Shown here: positions 17,648-29,392 of the stretch, one piece after another
Layout of the letters: each line of letters opens with the position of its first letter
Numbering within the stretch: position 1 is the stretch's first letter
Source: Cryptomeria japonica
Lineage: Eukaryota; Streptophyta; Pinopsida; Cupressales; Cupressaceae
DNA: 31,950 nucleotides
Reading direction: 5' to 3'
Assembly (NCBI RefSeq): GCF_030272615.1
Contig: NW_026729272.1
Location: 87,501-119,450, forward strand
The notes under the pieces: generated by a model
The model's database searches: none
Seen by the model: the letters and a program-made list of their open reading frames with translations, nothing else
Told to the model about the DNA's origin: nothing
Program-made: the position numbers and the translations under genes

Positions 17648-19638
17648 TTTGATGCGATGCCTTCACTAATTTCCATAAAAGGCAAAAAAAAAATGAGATT
17701 TTAAAATTTCCGTTTTGAAAGATAGTGAGAAAAAGGGAATGCTGGTGCCATCTTGAGCCCGCCCTGGTGCGCAGCCCAGCCAAGGTTTGCGCACCAAGGT
17801 GCCCACCCTGGCGAAGGTGCGCGCCCGGGCAATTAACCCAACTTCCAACTTCGCGCGCGCCAGGGTGGGAGCGCACCCAACAACCGGGCCTGGGAAGAGC
17901 CAATGCGAGAAACCCCACCAAACTCTCTGACAAAAAAAGAGGGGGCGCTCCAGTAACCCCGCTTCGGAGCGCACCCTGGGCAAACCCAGCCAAGGTGCCC
18001 ACCCCGGCCAAGGTGCAGGCGAGGTGCGCACCCGGGGCAAACCGGGCTCCGACAACGTGCACGCCGCACCTTGGAGCACACTTCGTAGCGCTCCCGGGTG
18101 CGCACCTCAGAGCACACCAAGGTGGGCAGCGAGGTGCGCACCTTTGATGCGCTGCCTTCACTAATTTCCAGAAAAGGCAAAAAAAAAAGGAGATTTTAAA
18201 ATTTCCGTTTTGAAAGATAGTGAAAAAAACGGAACGCGCGTGCCATCTTGAGCCCGCCCTGGTGCGCAGCCCAGGTAAGGTGCCACCCTGGCAAAGGTGC
18301 GCACCCGGGCAATTAACCCTACTTCCGACTTCGTGCGCGCCAGGGTGGCAACCGGGCCTCGGAAGAGCCAATGCGAGAAACCCCACCAAACGCTCCGACA
18401 AAAAAAGAGGCGGCGCTCCAATAACCCCGCTTCGGAGCGCAGCCGGGGCAAACCAAGCCAAGGTGCCCACCCCGACGAAGGTGCACGCGAGGTGCGCACC
18501 CGGGGCAAACCGGGCTCCGACAACGTGCACGCAACACCTTGGAGCACACTTCGAAGCACTCCCGGGTGCCCACCGGCGTTGCGCACCGTGGTGGGCAGCG
18601 AGGTGCGCACCTTTGATGCGCTGCCTTCACTAATTTCCAGAAAAAGGCAAAAAAAAATGAGATTTTAAAATTTCCGTTTTGAAAGATAGTGAAAAAAAAG
18701 GAACGCGGGTGCCATCTTGAGCCCGCCCTGGTGCGCAGCCCAGGCAAGGCATGCGCACCAAGGTGCCCACCCGAGGTGCACACCCGGGGCAAACCGGGCT
18801 CCGACTTCGTGCAGGCCGCACCTTGGAGCACACTTCGGAGCGCTCCTTGGTGCGCACCATGGTGCCCACCAGGGCGCACCCGGGGCAAACCGGGCTCCGA
18901 CTTTGTGCACGCCGCACCTTGGAGCACACATCGGAGCGCTCCCAGGTTCGCACCAGCGTTGCGCACCTTTGATGCGCTGCCTTCACTAATTTCCAGAAAA
19001 GGCAAAAAAAAACGATATTTTAAAATTTCCGTTCTGAAAGATAGTGAAAAAAACGGAACGCGGGTGCCATCTTGAGCCCTTCCTGGTGCGCAGCCCAGGC
19101 AAGTTGTGCGCACCAAGGTGCCCACCCTGGCGGAGGTGCGCGCCCGGGGCAAACCGGGCTCCGACTTCGTGCACTGCATGGTGCCCACCAAGGCGCGCAA
19201 CCCAGCCAAGGTGCCCACCGCAGCGAAGGTGCACGCGAGGTGCGCACCCGAGGTGCACACCCGGGGCAAACCGGGCTCCGACTTCGTGCACGCCGCACCT
19301 TGGAGCACACTTCAGAGCGCTCCTTGGTACGCACCAGGGCGCGCAACCCAGCCAAGGTGCTCACCCCGGCGAAGGTGCACGCGAGGTGCGCACCCGGGGC
19401 AAACCGGGCTCGGACTTCGTGCACGCCGCACCTTGGAGCACACATCGGAGCGCTCCCGGGTTCGCACCAGCATTGCGCACCTTTGATGCGCTGCCTTCAC
19501 TAATTTCCAGAAAAGGCAAAAAAAAGAAAAAAATGAGATTTTAAAATTTCCGTTTTGAAAGATAGTGAAAAAAACGGAACGCGGGTGCCATCTTGAGCCC
19601 GCCCTGGTGTGCAGCCCAGGCAAGTTGTGCGCACCAAG
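17648..19638. repeat. Internal 2.35-kb block, copy 2, shortened (unit A)
   Basis: Matches copy 1 with a one-base deletion near 18282 (GGTGCCACCC instead of GGTGCCCACCC), a 278-bp loss within the GTGC subrepeats near 18873, and further shortening before the last module. Modules lie at 17648, 18143, 18612, 18968 and 19482. It ends where the G-rich block of unit B begins. Unit B has the same deletions (25495-27485), so they predate the tandem amplification. Confidence 0.87.
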
Positions 19639-19649
19639 GCACCCACCCT

Positions 19650-20105
19650 GGCCAAGGTGGGTCACGGGGTGGGTCCTAGGGTGGGTAACGGGGTGGGTAC
19701 TAAGGTGCGTGCCAAGGTGGGTCATAGGGTGGGTGCCAAGGTGGGCACCAGGGTGGGTGTGCACCAACCCTAGCCAGGGTAGGTCACGGGGTGGTTGTCG
19801 GGGTGGGCGTCAAGGAGCCAAGATGGGTGGCAAGTAGCCAAGTTGCGTGCCAAGGTGGGTGTCGGGGTGGGTGCCAAGGATCCAAGGTGGGTGCCAAGGA
19901 ACCAAGGTGGGTGTCTGGGTGGGTGCCGAGGTGGGAGCCAGGGTGGGTCCCAAGGTGAGTGCAAAGGTGGGTGCCAGGGTCAAGGTGAGTGCCAATGTGG
20001 GTTCCAAGGTGCCAGGGTCAGGGTGAGTGCCAATGTGGGTTCAAAGGTGCTAAGTTGGGTGCGAGGTTGGGTGCGAGGGTGGGTGGGTGCCAAGGTGTGC
20101 TAGGT
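19650..20105 (+). repeat. G-rich block of unit B
   Basis: Copy of 11727-12182: irregular GGTGGGTGCCAAG and GGTGGGTGTCGGG repeats, all G runs on the + strand. It separates the end of unit A from the T-rich spacer and lies about 0.8 kb upstream of the second 5S gene. Confidence 0.9.
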
Positions 20106-20865
20106 GGAAGCCCGGGTGGGTCGGCATCCCATGGGTGTCGAGTTGGGTGCCTGATGGGTGCTTCTTGTCAAGTTTTAGTCGCCGGGACTCATTTCGAGCC
20201 TTAGAGGTCGTTTCTTGTCCGGTTGCCCTGTCTTCGACCTGGGAACCCAATTTTGGTCCTCGGGTCCCATTTTTTTTTGTCTCGCATCCCACTTTTGGCC
20301 TGTGGCCTTTTCGGGGTCGATTCTCGTTTTGGGCATCAGAGCATGTTTCTTCTCCTAAAACCCAATATTTGTTTATTAAGTCTCGGAACACATTTTTGTT
20401 CTCGTGGACCCATCATGGGTCTTGGAACGCATTTGTGGTCCTTGGGTCCCATTTTGCATCCCGAAACTTGTGTTTTGGTGCTTGATCCCTATTTTGGGTG
20501 CCCACCTTGCACCAAGTGCGCACCCGGGGCAAACCGAGCGCCTTGGTGCACCGGGGCAAGATCGAGCGTGCACCCGAGGCGCCCCGAACATGCACCAAGG
20601 TGCACTCGGCCCACATGTGAGCGCAGGTCGTTGCGCCCGAGGTGGTGTGTGGGCACCGCGTTGCAGACGGGACACTGCACGCACACGACGCCCCCTCCAG
20701 GTGCACGCACGTAGGCCGGGCCGGGTGCACACCCGACGCCCTAGCAAGGTGCGCGCACCCGGGCAGGGCTCACACTTGGCGAACGGGGCGCACTTCGCGA
20801 GGGAGGGTGTGCACCTCGACGGGGGTGGGTGGCCGGGGTGGATTCGCACGTGGGTCGCGGTTTGC

Positions 20866-20893
20866 TAAGTACACACTGCGACAAGCTCATAAC
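20866..20893 (+). promoter_or_regulatory. 5S gene 2 upstream element
   Basis: Identical to the copy 1 element: TAAGTACA at -28 and C at -1. Confidence 0.5.
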
Positions 20894-21011
20894 GGGTGCG
20901 ATCATACCAGCGTTAGTGCACCGGATCCCATCAGAACTCCGCAGTTAAGCGCGCTTGGGCCGGAGTAGTACTGGGATGGGTGACCTCCCGGGAAGTCCCG
21001 GTGTTGCACCC
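20894..21011 (+). rRNA. 5S rRNA: 5S ribosomal RNA, copy 2
   Basis: Identical to copy 1 at all 118 positions, with box A from 20944 and box C from 20974. It starts 7923 bp after copy 1. Both flanks are also nearly identical, so this is one tandem family kept uniform by recombination or recent amplification, not a dispersed retrocopy. Confidence 0.98.
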
Positions 21012-21024
21012 TTTTTTAGTTTTT
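21012..21024 (+). terminator. Pol III terminator, 5S copy 2
   Basis: T6, AG, T5 directly after the gene, as in copy 1. Confidence 0.92.
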
Positions 21025-21545
21025 CGCCGGGCGTCGCAATGCTATTTGAATAAACCTTTTGCCCGTTTGCGTTCTCGTCGGGGCCGGGCCGGGCCGGGGT
21101 GCGCTGCCCGCACTACCGCGCGCGCGGGGGCGACACCGAGCGCGCACCCGAGGCGCCCCGAGCACACAGGCCACGGTGCAACCCGGGCGTTGTGCGCGCA
21201 CCCCGGTGCGCCCGAGGTGCTGCGCGCGCACCCAGGTGAAATCGGTGTGCACCTCGGCCAGTGCGCGCTCGGTCGAGTCGCGCACGTTGGCCAAGGTGCA
21301 CGGTGATGTTTCTTACTCTAAGGTTCCGCACCAGACGCCCGGGACAGGTGAGCGAAGCTGGGCGGGGCCGGGTGCGCGGCCGGGGCAGGTGCACGCAGCT
21401 GGAGAGAGCTTTGGAGCACACTTCGGAGCGCACCAATGATGCGCTCCATTCAAAAGTTTCCTGAAAAGGCAAAAAAAGTTGAGATTATAGAATTTCCCAC
21501 TTGAGAGATTGTAAAAAAAAAAAATTTAAAATGAAGGAAACGCGG

Positions 21546-23142
21546 GTGCCAAGGTGTGCGCAGCCCAGCCAAGGTGTGCGCACCAAGGCGCCCACCCTGG
21601 CGAAGGTGCACGCAAGGTGCGCACCCGAGGCAAACCGGACAATTAACCCAACTTTCGACTTCGCGCGCACCTTGGAGCGCACTTCGGAGCGCTCCTTGGT
21701 GCGCACCAATCTTGGGCACCTCGGAGTGCACCATGGCGCCCACCAAGGTGCGCACCCGGGGCAAACCGAGCTCCGACTTCGTGCGCACCTTGGAGCGCAC
21801 GAAAGGTGCGCACCATGGCGCCCACCAAGGTGCGCAGCCCAGCCAAGGCGTGCGCATCAAGGTGCGCACCCTGGCGAAGGTGCGCACCCGGGGCAAACCG
21901 AGCTCCGACTTCGTGCGCACCTTGGAGCGCACAAAAGGTGCGCAACCCAGCCAAGGTGTGCGCACCCCGGTCAAACCGAGCTCCGAATCGTGCGCACCAG
22001 AGGTGCACGCCATCGTGCGCACCTTGGAGCACACTTCGGAGCCCTCCTTGGTGCGCGCCGATGTTGCGCACCTCGGAGCGCACCCGGGGAAAACAATGCA
22101 ATTAACCCGACTTTCGACTTCGTGGGCACCTCGGAGCGCTCTCGGGTTCGCACCTCGGAGCACACCGAGGTGCCCACCCTGGCGAAGGTGCACGCGAGGT
22201 GCGCACCCGGGGCAAACCGGGCTCCGACTTCGTGCACGCCGCACCTTGGAGCACACTTCGGAGCGCTCCTTGGTGCGCACCAGGGCGCGCAACCCAGCCG
22301 AGGTGCCCACCCCGGCGAAGGTGCACGCGAGGTGCGCACCCGGGGCAAACCGGGCTCCGACTTCGTGCACGCCATGGTGCCCACCGCGGCGAAGGTGCAC
22401 GCGAGGTGCGCACCCGGGGCAAACCGGGCTCCGACTTCGTGCACGCCGCACCTTGGAGCACACTTCGGAGCGCTCCTTGGTGCGCACCATGGTGCCCACC
22501 AGGGCGCGCAACCCCGCCGAAGGTGCACGCGAGGTGCGCACCCGGGGCAAACCGGGCTCCGACTTCGTGCACGCCGCACCTTGGAGCACACTTCGGAGCG
22601 CTCCTTGGTGCGCACCATGGTGCCCACCAGGGCGCGCAACCCCGCCGAAGGTGCACGCGAGGTGCGCACCCGGGGCAAACCGGGCTCCGACTTCGTGCAC
22701 GCCATGGTGCGCACCGCGGCGAAGGTGCGCACCCGGGGCAAACCGGGCTCCGACTTCGTGCACGCCGCACCTTGGAGCACACTTCGGAGCGCTCCTTGGT
22801 GCGCACCAGGGCGCGCAACCCAGCCGAGGTGCCCACCCCGGCGAAGGTGCACGCGAGGTGCGTACCCGGGGCAAACCGGGCTCCGACTTCGTGCACGCCG
22901 CACCTTGGAGCACACTTCGGAGCGCTCCTTGGTGCGCACCATGGTGCCCACCAGGCCGCGCAACCCAGCCAAGGTGTGCGCACCAAGGTGCACGCGAGGT
23001 GCGCACCCGGGGCAAACCGGGGTCCGACTTCGTGCACGCCGCACCTTGGAGCACACATCGGGGCGCTCCCGGGTTCGCACCGGCGTTGCGCACCGTGGTG
23101 GGCACCTCGGAGCACACCAAGGTGGGCAGCGAGGTGCGCACC
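21546..23142. repeat. GTGC/GCACC subrepeat block, proximal part of unit B
   Basis: Equivalent of 13623-15295 in A, without the 76-bp segment. Long frames without stops occur on both strands, as in A, and are not credible genes. Confidence 0.87.
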
Positions 23143-26100
23143 TTTGATGCGATGCCTTCACTAATTTCCATAAAAGGCAAAAAAAAAACGAGATTTTAAA
23201 ATTTCCGTTTTGAAAGATAGTGAGAAAAAGGGAATGCTGGTGCCATCTTGAGCCCGCCCTGGTGCGCAGCCCAGCCAAGGTGTGCGCACCAAGGTGCCCA
23301 CCCTGGCGAAGGTGCGCGCCCGGGCAATTAACCCAACTTCCAACTTCGCGCGCGCCAGGGTGGGAGCGCACCCAACAACCGGGCCTGGGAAGAGCCAATG
23401 CGAGAAACCCCACCAAACGCTCTGACAAAAAAAGAGGGGGCGCTCCAGTAACCCCGCTTCGGAGCGCACCCTGGGCAAACCCAGCCAAGGTGCCCACCCC
23501 GGCCAAGGTGCAGGCGAGGTGCGCACCCGGGGCAAACCGGGCTCCGACAACGTGCACGCCGCACCTTGGAGCACACTTCGTAGCGCTCCCGGGTGCGCAC
23601 CTCAGAGCACACCAAGGTGGGCAGCGAGGTGCGCACCTTTGATGCGCTGCCTTCACTAATTTCCAGAAAAGGCAAAAAAAAAAGGAGATTTTAAAATTTC
23701 CGTTTTGAAAGATAGTGAAAAAAACGGAACGCGCGTGCCATCTTGAGCCCGCCCTGGTGCGCAGCCCAGGTAAGGTGCCCACCCTGGCAAAGGTGCGCAC
23801 CCGGGCAATTAACCCTACTTCCGACTTCGTGCGCGCCAGGGTGGCAACCGGGCCTCGGAAGAGCCAATGCGAGAAACCCCACCAAACGCTCCGACAAAAA
23901 AAGAGGCGGCGCTCCAATAACCCCGCTTCGGAGCGCAGCCGGGGCAAACCCAGCCAAGGTGCCCACCCCGACGAAGGTGCACGCGAGGTGCGCACCCGGG
24001 GCAAACCGGGCTCCGACAACGTGCACGCAGCACCTTGGAGCACACTTCGAAGCACTCCCGGGTGCCCACCGGCGTTGCGCACCGTGGTGGGCAGCGAGGT
24101 GCGCACCTTTGATGCGCTGCCTTCACTAATTTCCAGAAAAAGGCAAAAAAAAATGAGATTTTAAAATTTCCGTTTTGAAAGATAGTGAAAAAAAAGGAAC
24201 GCGGGTGCCATCTTGAGCCCGCCCTGGTGCGCAGCCCAGGCAAGGCATGCGCACCAAGGTGCCCACCCGAGGTGCACACCCGGGGCAAACCGGGCTCCGA
24301 CTTCGTGCAGGCCGCACCTTGGAGCACACTTCGGAGCGCTCCTTGGTGCGCACCATGGTGCCCACCAGGGCGCGCAACCCAGCCAAGGTCTGCACACCAA
24401 GGTGCCCACCCCGGCGAAGGTGCACGCGAGGTGCGCACCCGGGGCAAACCGGGCTCCGACTTCGTGCACGCCATGGTGCCCACCGCGGCGAAGGTGCACG
24501 CGAGGTGCGCACCCGGGGCAAACCGGGCTCCGACTTCGTGCACGCCGCACCTTGGAGCACACTTCGGAGCGCTCCTTGGTGCGCACCATGGTGCCCACCA
24601 GGGCGCGCAACCCAGCCAAGGTGTGCGCACCAAGGTGCACGCGAGGTGCGCACCCGGGGCAAACCGGGGTCCGACTTCGTGCACGCCGCACCTTGGAGCA
24701 CACATCGGAGCGCTCCCAGGTTCGCACCAGCGTTGCGCACCTTTGATGCGCTGCCTTCACTAATTTCCAGAAAAGGCAAAAAAAAACGATATTTTAAAAT
24801 TTCCGTTCTGAAAGATAGTGAAAAAAACGGAACGCGGGTGCCATCTTGAGCCCTTCCTGGTGCGCAGCCCAGGCAAGTTGTGCGCACCAAGGTGCCCACC
24901 CTGGCGGAGGTGCGCGCCCGGGGCAAACCGGGCTCCGACTTCGTGCACTGCATGGTGCCCACCAAGGCGCGCAACCCAGCCAAGGTGCCCACCGCAGCGA
25001 AGGTGCACGCGAGGTGCACACCCGGGGCAAACCGGGCTCCGACTTCGTGCACGCCGCACCTTGGAGCACACTTCAGAGCGCTCCTTGGTGCGCACCAGGG
25101 CGCGCAACCCAGCCGAGGTGCCCACCCCGGCGAAGGTGCACGCGAGGTGCGCACCCGGGGCAAACCGGGCTCCGACTTCGTGCACGCCATGGTGCCCACC
25201 GCGGCGAAGGTGCGCACCCGGGGCAAACCGGGCTCCGACTTCGTGCACGCCGCACCTTGGAGCACACTTCGGAGCGCTCCTTGGTGCGCACCATGGTGCC
25301 CACCAGGCCGCGCAACCCAGCCAAGGTGTGCGCACCAAGGTGCACGCGAGGTGCGCACCCGGGGCAAACCGGGGTCCGACTTCGTGCACGCCGCACCTTG
25401 GAGCACACATCGGGGCGCTCCCGGGTTCGCACCGGCGTTGCGCACCGTGGTGGGCACCTCGGAGCACACCAAGGTGGGCAGCGAGGTGCGCACCTTTGAT
25501 GCGATGCCTTCACTAATTTCCATAAAAGGCAAAAAAAAAACGAGATTTTAAAATTTCCGTTTTGAAAGATAGTGAGAAAAAGGGAATGCTGGTGCCATCT
25601 TGAGCCCGCCCTGGTGCGCAGCCCAGCCAAGGTTTGCGCACCAAGGTGCCCACCCTGGCGAAGGTGCGCGCCCGGGCAATTAACCCAACTTCCAACTTCG
25701 CGCGCGCCAGGGTGGGAGCGCACCCAACAACCGGGCCTGGGAAGAGCCAATGCGAGAAACCCCACCAAACTCTCTGACAAAAAAAGAGGGGGCGCTCCAG
25801 TAACCCCGCTTCGGAGCGCACCCTGGGCAAACCCAGCCAAGGTGCCCACCCCGGCCAAGGTGCAGGCGAGGTGCGCACCCGGGGCAAACCGGGCTCCGAC
25901 AACGTGCACGCCGCACCTTGGAGCACACTTCGTAGCGCTCCCGGGTGCGCACCTCAGAGCACACCAAGGTGGGCAGCGAGGTGCGCACCTTTGATGCGCT
26001 GCCTTCACTAATTTCCAGAAAAGGCAAAAAAAAAAGGAGATTTTAAAATTTCCGTTTTGAAAGATAGTGAAAAAAACGGAACGCGCGTGCCATCTTGAGC

Positions 26101-27485
26101 CCGCCCTGGTGCGCAGCCCAGGTAAGGTGCCACCCTGGCAAAGGTGCGCACCCGGGCAATTAACCCTACTTCCGACTTCGTGCGCGCCAGGGTGGCAACC
26201 GGGCCTCGGAAGAGCCAATGCGAGAAACCCCACCAAACGCTCCGACAAAAAAAGAGGCGGCGCTCCAATAACCCCGCTTCGGAGCGCAGCCGGGGCAAAC
26301 CAAGCCAAGGTGCCCACCCCGACGAAGGTGCACGCGAGGTGCGCACCCGGGGCAAACCGGGCTCCGACAACGTGCACGCAACACCTTGGAGCACACTTCG
26401 AAGCACTCCCGGGTGCCCACCGGCGTTGCGCACCGTGGTGGGCAGCGAGGTGCGCACCTTTGATGCGCTGCCTTCACTAATTTCCAGAAAAAGGCAAAAA
26501 AAAATGAGATTTTAAAATTTCCGTTTTGAAAGATAGTGAAAAAAAAGGAACGCGGGTGCCATCTTGAGCCCGCCCTGGTGCGCAGCCCAGGCAAGGCATG
26601 CGCACCAAGGTGCCCACCCGAGGTGCACACCCGGGGCAAACCGGGCTCCGACTTCGTGCAGGCCGCACCTTGGAGCACACTTCGGAGCGCTCCTTGGTGC
26701 GCACCATGGTGCCCACCAGGGCGCACCCGGGGCAAACCGGGCTCCGACTTTGTGCACGCCGCACCTTGGAGCACACATCGGAGCGCTCCCAGGTTCGCAC
26801 CAGCGTTGCGCACCTTTGATGCGCTGCCTTCACTAATTTCCAGAAAAGGCAAAAAAAAACGATATTTTAAAATTTCCGTTCTGAAAGATAGTGAAAAAAA
26901 CGGAACGCGGGTGCCATCTTGAGCCCTTCCTGGTGCGCAGCCCAGGCAAGTTGTGCGCACCAAGGTGCCCACCCTGGCGGAGGTGCGCGCCCGGGGCAAA
27001 CCGGGCTCCGACTTCGTGCACTGCATGGTGCCCACCAAGGCGCGCAACCCAGCCAAGGTGCCCACCGCAGCGAAGGTGCACGCGAGGTGCGCACCCGAGG
27101 TGCACACCCGGGGCAAACCGGGCTCCGACTTCGTGCACGCCGCACCTTGGAGCACACTTCAGAGCGCTCCTTGGTACGCACCAGGGCGCGCAACCCAGCC
27201 AAGGTGCTCACCCCGGCGAAGGTGCACGCGAGGTGCGCACCCGGGGCAAACCGGGCTCGGACTTCGTGCACGCCGCACCTTGGAGCACACATCGGAGCGC
27301 TCCCGGGTTCGCACCAGCATTGCGCACCTTTGATGCGCTGCCTTCACTAATTTCCAGAAAAGGCAAAAAAAAGAAAAAAATGAGATTTTAAAATTTCCGT
27401 TTTGAAAGATAGTGAAAAAAACGGAACGCGGGTGCCATCTTGAGCCCGCCCTGGTGTGCAGCCCAGGCAAGTTGTGCGCACCAAG
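23143..27485. repeat. Internal duplicated blocks of unit B
   Basis: Equivalent of 15296-19638 in A at +7847, with the same 2.35-kb duplication (23143-25494 and 25495-27485) and the same deletions in the second copy. A visible difference from A is in the A-tract of the module at 25495 (A10 then CGAG, against A9 then TGAG). No gene. Confidence 0.87.
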
Positions 27486-27496
27486 GCACCCACCCT

Positions 27497-27952
27497 GGCC
27501 AAGGTGGGTCACGGGGTGGGTCCTAGGGTGGGTAACGGGGTGGGTACTAAGGTGCGTGCCAAGGTGGGTCATAGGGTGGGTGCCAAGGTGGGCACCAGGG
27601 TGGGTGTGCACCAACCCTAGCCAGGGTAGGTCACGGGGTGGTTGTCGGGGTGGGCGTCAAGGAGCCAAGATGGGTGGCAAGTAGCCAAGTTGCGTGCCAA
27701 GGTGGGTGTCGGGGTGGGTGCCAAGGATCCAAGGTGGGTGCCAAGGAACCAAGGTGGGTGTCTGGGTGGGTGCCGAGGTGGGAGCCAGGGTGGGTCCCAA
27801 GGTGAGTGCAAAGGTGGGTGCCAGGGTCAAGGTGAGTGCCAATGTGGGTTCCAAGGTGCCAGGGTCAGGGTGAGTGCCAATGTGGGTTCAAAGGTGCTAA
27901 GTTGGGTGCGAGGTTGGGTGCGAGGGTGGGTGGGTGCCAAGGTGTGCTAGGT
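27497..27952 (+). repeat. G-rich block of unit C
   Basis: Same block as in units A and B, again about 0.8 kb upstream of the 5S gene. No gene is present. Confidence 0.9.
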
Positions 27953-28712
27953 GGAAGCCCGGGTGGGTCGGCATCCCATGGGTGTCGAGTTGGGTGCCTG
28001 ATGGGTGCTTCTTGTCAAGTTTTAGTCGCCGGGACTCATTTCGAGCCTTAGAGGTCGTTTCTTGTCCGGTTGCCCTGTCTTCGACCTGGGAACCCAATTT
28101 TGGTCCTCGGGTCCCATTTTTTTTTGTCTCGCATCCCACTTTTGGCCTGTGGCCTTTTCGGGGTCGATTCTCGTTTTGGGCATCAGAGCATGTTTCTTCT
28201 CCTAAAACCCAATATTTGTTTATTAAGTCTCGGAACACATTTTTGTTCTCGTGGACCCATCATGGGTCTTGGAACGCATTTGTGGTCCTTGGGTCCCATT
28301 TTGCATCCCGAAACTTGTGTTTTGGTGCTTGATCCCTATTTTGGGTGCCCACCTTGCACCAAGTGCGCACCCGGGGCAAACCGAGCGCCTTGGTGCACCG
28401 GGGCAAGATCGAGCGTGCACCCGAGGCGCCCCGAACATGCACCAAGGTGCACTCGGCCCACATGTGAGCGCAGGTCGTTGCGCCCGAGGTGGTGTGTGGG
28501 CACCGCGTTGCAGACGGGACACTGCACGCACACGACGCCCCCTCCAGGTGCACGCACGTAGGCCGGGCCGGGTGCACACCCGACGCCCTAGCAAGGTGCG
28601 CGCACCCGGGCAGGGCTCACACTTGGCGAACGGGGCGCACTTCGCGAGGGAGGGTGTGCACCTCGACGGGGGTGGGTGGCCGGGGTGGATTCGCACGTGG
28701 GTCGCGGTTTGC

Positions 28713-28740
28713 TAAGTACACACTGCGACAAGCTCATAAC
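28713..28740 (+). promoter_or_regulatory. 5S gene 3 upstream element
   Basis: Identical to the copy 1 element: TAAGTACA at -28 and C at -1. Confidence 0.5.
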
Positions 28741-28858
28741 GGGTGCGATCATACCAGCGTTAGTGCACCGGATCCCATCAGAACTCCGCAGTTAAGCGCG
28801 CTTGGGCCGGAGTAGTACTGGGATGGGTGACCTCCCGGGAAGTCCCGGTGTTGCACCC
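28741..28858 (+). rRNA. 5S rRNA: 5S ribosomal RNA, copy 3
   Basis: Identical to copies 1 and 2 over 118 nt, with box A from 28791 and box C from 28821. It starts 7847 bp after copy 2. The sequence looks functional. Confidence 0.98.
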
Positions 28859-28871
28859 TTTTTTAGTTTTT
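28859..28871 (+). terminator. Pol III terminator, 5S copy 3
   Basis: T6, AG, T5 directly after the gene, as in the other copies. Confidence 0.92.
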
Positions 28872-29392
28872 CGCCGGGCGTCGCAATGCTATTTGAATAA
28901 ACCTTTTGCCCGTTTGCGTTCTCGTCGGGGCCGGGCCGGGCCGGGGTGCGCTGCCCGCACTACCGCGCGCGCGGGGGCGACACCGAGCGCGCACCCGAGG
29001 CGCCCCGAGCACACAGGCCACGGTGCAACCCGGGCGTTGTGCGCGCACCCCGGTGCGCCCGAGGTGCTGCGCGCGCACCCAGGTGAAATCGGTGTGCACC
29101 TCGGCCAGTGCGCGCTCGGTCGAGTCGCGCACGTTGGCCAAGGTGCACGGTGATGTTTCTTACTCTAAGGTTCCGCACCAGACGCCCGGGACAGGTGAGC
29201 GAAGCTGGGCGGGGCCGGGTGCGCGGCCGGGGCAGGTGCACGCAGCTGGAGAGAGCTTTGGAGCACACTTCGGAGCGCACCAATGATGCGCTCCATTCAA
29301 AAGTTTCCTGAAAAGGCAAAAAAAGTTGAGATTATAGAATTTCCCACTTGAGAGATTGTAAAAAAAAAAAATTTAAAATGAAGGAAACGCGG

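Larger units (their letters stand above)
11716..19638 (+). repeat. Higher-order 5S repeat, unit A (7923 bp)
   Basis: First full copy of the tandem unit. It differs from B and C by an extra 76 bp (14241-14316) and scattered single bases, for example near 11902, 12259, 12620, 13471 and in the A-tract near 17695. Its order is: G-rich block, T-rich spacer, GC-rich spacer, 5S gene, GC-rich spacer, GTGC/GCACC subrepeats with AT-rich modules, then an internal 2.35-kb duplication. It adjoins the G-rich satellite and so marks the left edge of the array. Confidence 0.95.
19639..27485 (+). repeat. Higher-order 5S repeat, unit B (7847 bp)
   Basis: Second copy, in head-to-tail orientation, nearly identical to A by reading: shift +7923 before position 14241 of A and +7847 after it. 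It lacks the 76-bp segment. It shares its differences from A with unit C at the sites I compared (GATGGG near 19822, GCCGGG near 20181, GAGCGCC near 20537, GCAGCTGG near 21395). Confidence 0.95.
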
